Source: Alviniconcha marisindica | Taxonomy: Eukaryota; Mollusca; Gastropoda; Provannidae | DNA: 64,000 nucleotides | Assembly (NCBI GenBank): GCA_018857735.1 | Contig: JABMCL010002815.1 | Coordinates: 769,501 to 833,500 of the forward strand | Direction of reading: 5' to 3' | Part shown: positions 59,532 to 64,000 of the stretch, one piece after another | Position numbering within the stretch: position 1 is the first letter of the stretch | How the letters are laid out: each line of letters opens with the position of its first letter | The notes under the pieces: generated by a model | Told to the model about the DNA's origin: nothing | What the model saw: the letters and a program-made list of their open reading frames with translations, nothing else | Database searches by the model: none | Translations under genes and position numbers: made by a program

Positions 59532-59945
59532 ACTGGCACAGAATCATTAAAAAAATCACACCCACCTAATCACTCAACATTTTTATCCACAGTTCCCACA
59601 TGACATTCCGCACATAACCACCAGCACAGACTCCTGCAAAGTTCAGACCTAACGTTCTCTCCACATAGGCGCATCACGTTCTCCGTATGCACACGCGCAC
59701 AACATCTTACACACTGTAAATGTGTTCAAGTGCGACAGGGCACTGTAAATGTAGGATGGACACGGCAACGTCTCCACAATCACCACAATGCTTTTCATAC
59801 AATGCATGCTCACCTTGTTCATATAACTTCAACCCAAGGCCTTCTGTTTCTTCCATTCCTTTGCAACTCACTCCTACCTCACAGCGCAAACGTTTTGTCA
59901 TCAGCGCACGCAACTGCCAGATCGTCCGTTGAACTTTCATCAACG

Positions 59946-60314
59946 CTAGCCATAATCTGGAGGCTTCAGGTATGTGTAGTTGTCTCTCACGATTCGTTGC
60001 GTGGCTGCTCCGTAATAGTCGATGACATATTCCGAGCCATCTGATGGTTTCACCACCTGATGGACGGAAAGGTGATGATGAGTCGCAGGTTTCTGAATAC
60101 TCCAAACATTTCAGTTTTTTGCTGAGAAGCAGGGTGTAAACAACAAGACGTAACATGTACCACATATGTTAATACCACTTTAATTAATACTAATGAAAAG
60201 GGGTTTGTGGCTGGTCGGTGTACCGCTCCAGACTGTAAATCCAGTGGGAAGAGTTCAATTTCATTAACAAAACCCACTTTATTACTCTTCCTTATTTGTT
60301 GTTTCCTGCTCAGA

Positions 60315-60349
<35 letters not shown>

Positions 60350-62223
60350 CACAGGAGTATGCACACACATATGTACTCATGCACACATACACATTTCGTC
60401 AACATTGTAGATCAGGAAAACTGAATAAGAACCTGATTGCATGGAAACTAAGAGAATGTATAAACTATAATGATCAAAACTTATCCCTGTGGTTACTCCC
60501 AGTGATGAAGGGAGAAGACAGTGAAGTGCTAAATGTCCACCAACCGAAGAAGAAGAAAACAGTGGTGCGTTGTGTGTCCACCAACTGAAGAAGAAAAGGA
60601 TGTGCTAAATGTCCACCAACCGAAGAAGAAGACAGTGCTGTGCTACATGTCCACCAATCAAAGAAGAAGACAGTGATGTGCTAAATGTTCACCAACTGAA
60701 GAAGTAGTGATGTGCTAAATGTTCACCATCTGAAGAAGATAGTGATGTGCTAAATGTTCACCAACCGAAGAAGTGATGCACTAAATGTCCACCAACTGCA
60801 GAAGACAATAGTGATGCACTAAATGTCCACCAACCGAAGAAAAAAACAGTGATGCACTAAATATTAAATGTCCAACAACTGAAGAAGAAGACAATAATGT
60901 GCTAAATGTCCACCAACCGAAGAAGACAGTGATGCACTAAATGTCCACCAACTGAAGAAGAAGACAGTGGTGCGCTAAATGTTCACCAACCGAAGAATAA
61001 GAAAACAGTGATGCGCCAAACGTCCACCGACTGAAGAAGAAGAAGACAGTGATGCACCAAATGTCCACTAACCGAAGAAGAAAACAGTGACACACTAAAT
61101 GTCCTGCCACTGAAGAAGAAGACAGCGATGCGCTAAAGGCCCCCCAACCGAAGAAAAAAACAGTGGTGCACTAAATGTCCACCAACTGAAGATGAAGAAA
61201 ACAGAGTGGCACTAAATGTCCACCCAAAAACCAAAGAAGAAGAAGTGATGTGCTAAATGTTCACCAGCTGAAGAAGAAGAAGTGATGCACTAAATGTCCA
61301 CTAACTGAAGAAGAATAGGGTGATATGCTAAATGTTCACCAACAGAAGAAGAAGAAAACAGTGACGCACTAAATGTCCACCAACTGAAGAAGAAGAGGGT
61401 GATATGCTAAATGTTCACCAACTGAAGAAGAAGACAGTGATGCGCTAAATGTCCACCAACTGGAGCAGAAGACAGTGATGTGCTCATTGTTCACCAACAG
61501 AAGAAGAAGGAGAGAACAGTGAGGCACTAAACGTCCACCAACTAAAGAAGACGACTAAACAGTGATGCACTAAAACGTCCACCCACCTGAGTAGCAATGA
61601 GCAGAATATCCACAAGCTGACCCAGGAACATGAAACCCAGCGTCGCAAACTTCACCAGTCCTGCCGGCAATAGAAACGTTCTGCCAGCGTTAAGCAGTGA
61701 TGACAAACAAACACTGACCTACGCTGCTGATTCATGCTCAAGAAAACCTGAAAACTAGTCCTGGGAACCCAGGGGTGGCCGAGGTTCTGACCATGTGCAA
61801 AGAAAGCGATGCAGAGAAATTGCATCTCTGTACAGAATTCAAACCAGGATCTGGCTAACCCCCCCCCCCCCCCCCCCCCAACCCACCCCATCCTCTTTTT
61901 CTCTCTCTAAAAATAAATCAAAAACTCGAATTTCAGGTTTCAGATCTATTTGAATTTGTTTTTTATTTCCTGCCCAAAAACTGAAGCATAAGGCTTACTA
62001 TACATTCCAGCTGGTATTTCATCCATCTATATCATCACCAACAGCAACAGAACTTGTAGAACATCATTCACTAGTTGGGTGTTGTTGTTTTTTTGGGTGG
62101 GTGGGTGGTGGTGGGGGTGGGGTATGGGGTTGGGGAGTTGGAGGGGGAAGTTCAGTGAGCATGTTGTTGCAGCATAGACGATGACTGCAACTGAATATGT
62201 CCACCAACCTGGCTGCTCTGTAA

Positions 62224-62272
<49 letters not shown>

Positions 62273-62394
62273 TGTGTGTGTGTGTTTGTAGGTGTGGTGT
62301 GTGTGTGTGGTGTGTGTGTGTGTGTATGTGTGTGTGTGTGTGTGTGTGTGTAGGTGTGTGTGTGTGAGTGTGTGGTGTGTGTGTGTGTGTGTGT

Positions 62395-62453
<59 letters not shown>

Positions 62454-62516
62454 TGTGTTGTTGTGTGTGTGTAGTGTGTGTGTGTGTGTGTGATGTGTGT
62501 GTGGTGTGTGTGTATT

Positions 62517-62547
<31 letters not shown>

Positions 62548-62608
62548 TGTGTGTGTGTGTGTGTGTGTTGTGTGTGTGTGTGTGTAGGTGTGTATGTTTG
62601 TGCGTGTG

Positions 62609-62656
<48 letters not shown>

Positions 62657-63257
62657 TTGTGTTGTATGTGTTGTGCATGTGTTGTGTGTGGATGGGTGTG
62701 TGTGTGTGGGTGTGTGTGTGTTGTAGTTGTGTGTGTGTGTGGTTGTGTGTGTGTGTAGGTTGTGTGTGTGTGTGTAGGTAGTGTGTGTGTGTGTGTGTGT
62801 GTGTGTAGGTATGTGTAGGTATGTGTGTGTGTGTGTGTGTGTATGTGTAGGTATGTGTGTGTGTGTGTTGGTCTGTGTATGTGTTCTAGATAGGGAAGGG
62901 AGCTGGGTGTTTGCTAGTACAGCTCCAGAAGTAACATGGACGGCCATGCATCTGACCGGTTACAGTAATGATCTGACCGGTTTCCGTGAACCACTTTCGC
63001 AAACCACACTGATGTCACTCTGGTTTGTAAAAATGTCTAGCGTGATCATTTCATTAAACAAATGTTGTTTTATCAGTCACTGCTCTGTAACTGAACTATT
63101 CAAACAGAAATCCAAAGACACCTTGATGGCATACGAGCAAATACAGCACCGTAATGTGTCCTTACCAATGGCTGGGTATCCCAGGTAGAAGCGGTCCACG
63201 CCAAACATTCCCAGGAAGACGGACAACAGCAGGGCCTTCTCAAAGGAATGGCCATTG
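59946..63257 (-). CDS. TM2D1: TM2 domain-containing protein 1 (3' part of gene)
   Basis: Three exons in transcript order: 63257-63166, 61660-61587, 60056-59946 (TAG at 59948-59946). They join in phase; upstream exons lie right of the window. The first exon has the start of the TM2 domain: a hydrophobic segment then DRF motif, LLLSVFLGMFGVDRFYLGYP. The second holds the second membrane segment, LVKFATLGFMFLGQLVDILL. The last gives VVKPSDGSEYVIDYYGAATQ and ends KPPDYG. The YPA.G, PSDGS.Y.IDYYG signature fits TM2D1 better than TM2D2 or TM2D3. The family consists of two-pass membrane proteins linked to Notch signalling in flies (almondex, amaretto, biscotti); TM2D1 was first described as an amyloid-beta-binding protein. 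The part seen is intact. Confidence 0.92.
60200..60265 (+). mobile_element. Degenerate tRNA-like SINE head
   Basis: gtggctggtcggtgtaccgc (A-box-like), ctgtaaatccag, and gaagagttcaatttc (B-box-like) in TM2D1 intron. A short (CA)n tract follows at 60316-60346. Confidence 0.35.
60490..61600. repeat. Minisatellite of about 35-45 bp running up to a TM2D1 donor
   Basis: On the gene strand the unit is ttggtggacatttagtgcat then cactgtcttcttcttcag. The real boundary reads ctcag|gtgggtggacgttttagtg, so the donor and the next 20 nt are the first unit of the array. About 27 variable copies fill most of the intron. Confidence 0.9.
62225..63050 (+). mobile_element. Long (GT)n tract with dispersed repeat, copy C
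   Basis: About 650 bp of GT-rich text (62228-62880) followed by gagctgggtgtttgctagta, cagctc, catggacggccatgcatctg and ccgtgaaccactttcg, the same unit as at 36650 and 39686. His-Thr and Val-Cys open frames here are artefacts. Confidence 0.8.
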
Positions 63258-63259
63258 CT

Positions 63260-64000
63260 GGGAAGGAGATGAGATCATTTCAGTCACTCACTTCAATGAA
63301 TATGAACAGCATACGAGGTAATATTAATCACTCACTTAAATGAATATGAACAGATCATATTAATCACTTAAACGAATATTAACAGCATATGAGATCACAT
63401 TATTCACTCACTTCAATGAATATGAACAGCATACAAGATCATATTAATCACTCACTTCAATGAATATTAACAGCATACGAGATCATGTTAATCACTCACT
63501 TCAATGAATATTAACAGCAAACGAGATCATGTTAATCACTCACTTCTATGAATATTAACAGCATACAAGATCATATTAATCAATCACTTCGATGAATATT
63601 AACATATATATTCATTGAAGTGAGTGATTAATATGATCTCGTATGCTGTTCATATTAACCACTTACTTCAATGAATATTAACAGCAAACAAGATCATGTT
63701 AATCACTCACTTCAATGAATATTAACAGCATACGAGATCATGTTAATCACTCACTTCAATGAATATTAACAGCAAACGAGATCATATTATTCACTCACTT
63801 CAATGAATATTAACATATATATTCATTGAGGTGAGTGATTAATATGATCTCATATGCTGTTCATATTAATCACTCACTTCAATGAATATTAACAGCATAT
63901 GAGATCATATTAATCACTCACTTCAATGAATATTAACAGCATGCGAGATTATATTAATCACTCACTTCAAAGAATGTTAACAGTATATGAGATCATATTA
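63260..64000. repeat. 44-bp minisatellite next to a TM2D1 acceptor, with two inverted modules
   Basis: The unit tattaatcactcacttcaat, gaatattaacagcatacgag, atca repeats to the window edge, beginning about 14 bp from the acceptor ttcccag|C of exon 63257-63166. Two segments (about 63606-63655 and 63814-63870) are unit copies in reverse, joined by acatatatattcattga, so they can form hairpins. Confidence 0.9.

Noticed and set aside
60490..61600. Regular spaced repeats that could recall a CRISPR array (also 23343-23890)
   Set aside because: The units are contiguous without unique spacers, lie in introns of animal genes, and vary by substitution like minisatellites.
62027..62947. 306-residue His-Thr frame on -, and other HTHTHT or VCVCV frames (37906-38391, 38615-39050, 32584-32817)
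   Set aside because: Translations of (CA)n/(GT)n microsatellites.

Overview
The window is from a eukaryotic nuclear genome, most likely an invertebrate and probably a gastropod mollusc. Every gene is broken into short exons with GT..AG introns, often hundreds to thousands of bases long. The proteins align almost without gaps to vertebrate orthologs. The introns are full of minisatellites, (CA/GT)n tracts, tRNA-derived SINEs and LINE relics of a kind common in molluscs. The species call is inference; the gene calls come from translating exons and checking that splice phases join.

Layout. (1) 1-12313, + strand: the 3' part of an ATAD2-type chromatin ATPase gene (degenerate second AAA module, bromodomain, conserved C-terminal helical region). 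A large intron holds an unexpected phase-matched 945-nt open cassette with three 18-residue repeats. (2) 12314-19269: gene-poor spacer with small repeats and a decayed LINE. (3) 19754-33716, - strand: complete HADHB, 15 coding exons, 474 aa. (4) 33717-34038: 322-bp bidirectional promoter. (5) 34039-54596, + strand: complete HADHA, 21 coding exons, 764 aa. (6) 54597-59945: spacer with a TTAA-flanked MITE-like element and a LINE 3' end. (7) 59946-63257 and beyond, - strand: the 3' end of TM2D1.

HADHA and HADHB encode the two subunits of the mitochondrial trifunctional protein (long-chain fatty-acid beta-oxidation). They sit head to head on one short promoter region, as in vertebrates, which would suit equal expression of the two subunits.

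The most unusual signal is a recurring architecture. At about ten exon-intron boundaries in all four genes, the neighbouring intron is filled by a tandem array that starts at or next to the splice junction. In the clearest cases the repeat unit contains the splice site plus 8-30 nt of exon, so the intron holds many decoy acceptors or donors that are copies of the real one. The clearest are the HADHB last exon and HADHA exons 9, 15 and 16. I know of no named class of such splice-junction-anchored minisatellites. They could be a by-product of slippage, or could affect splicing.
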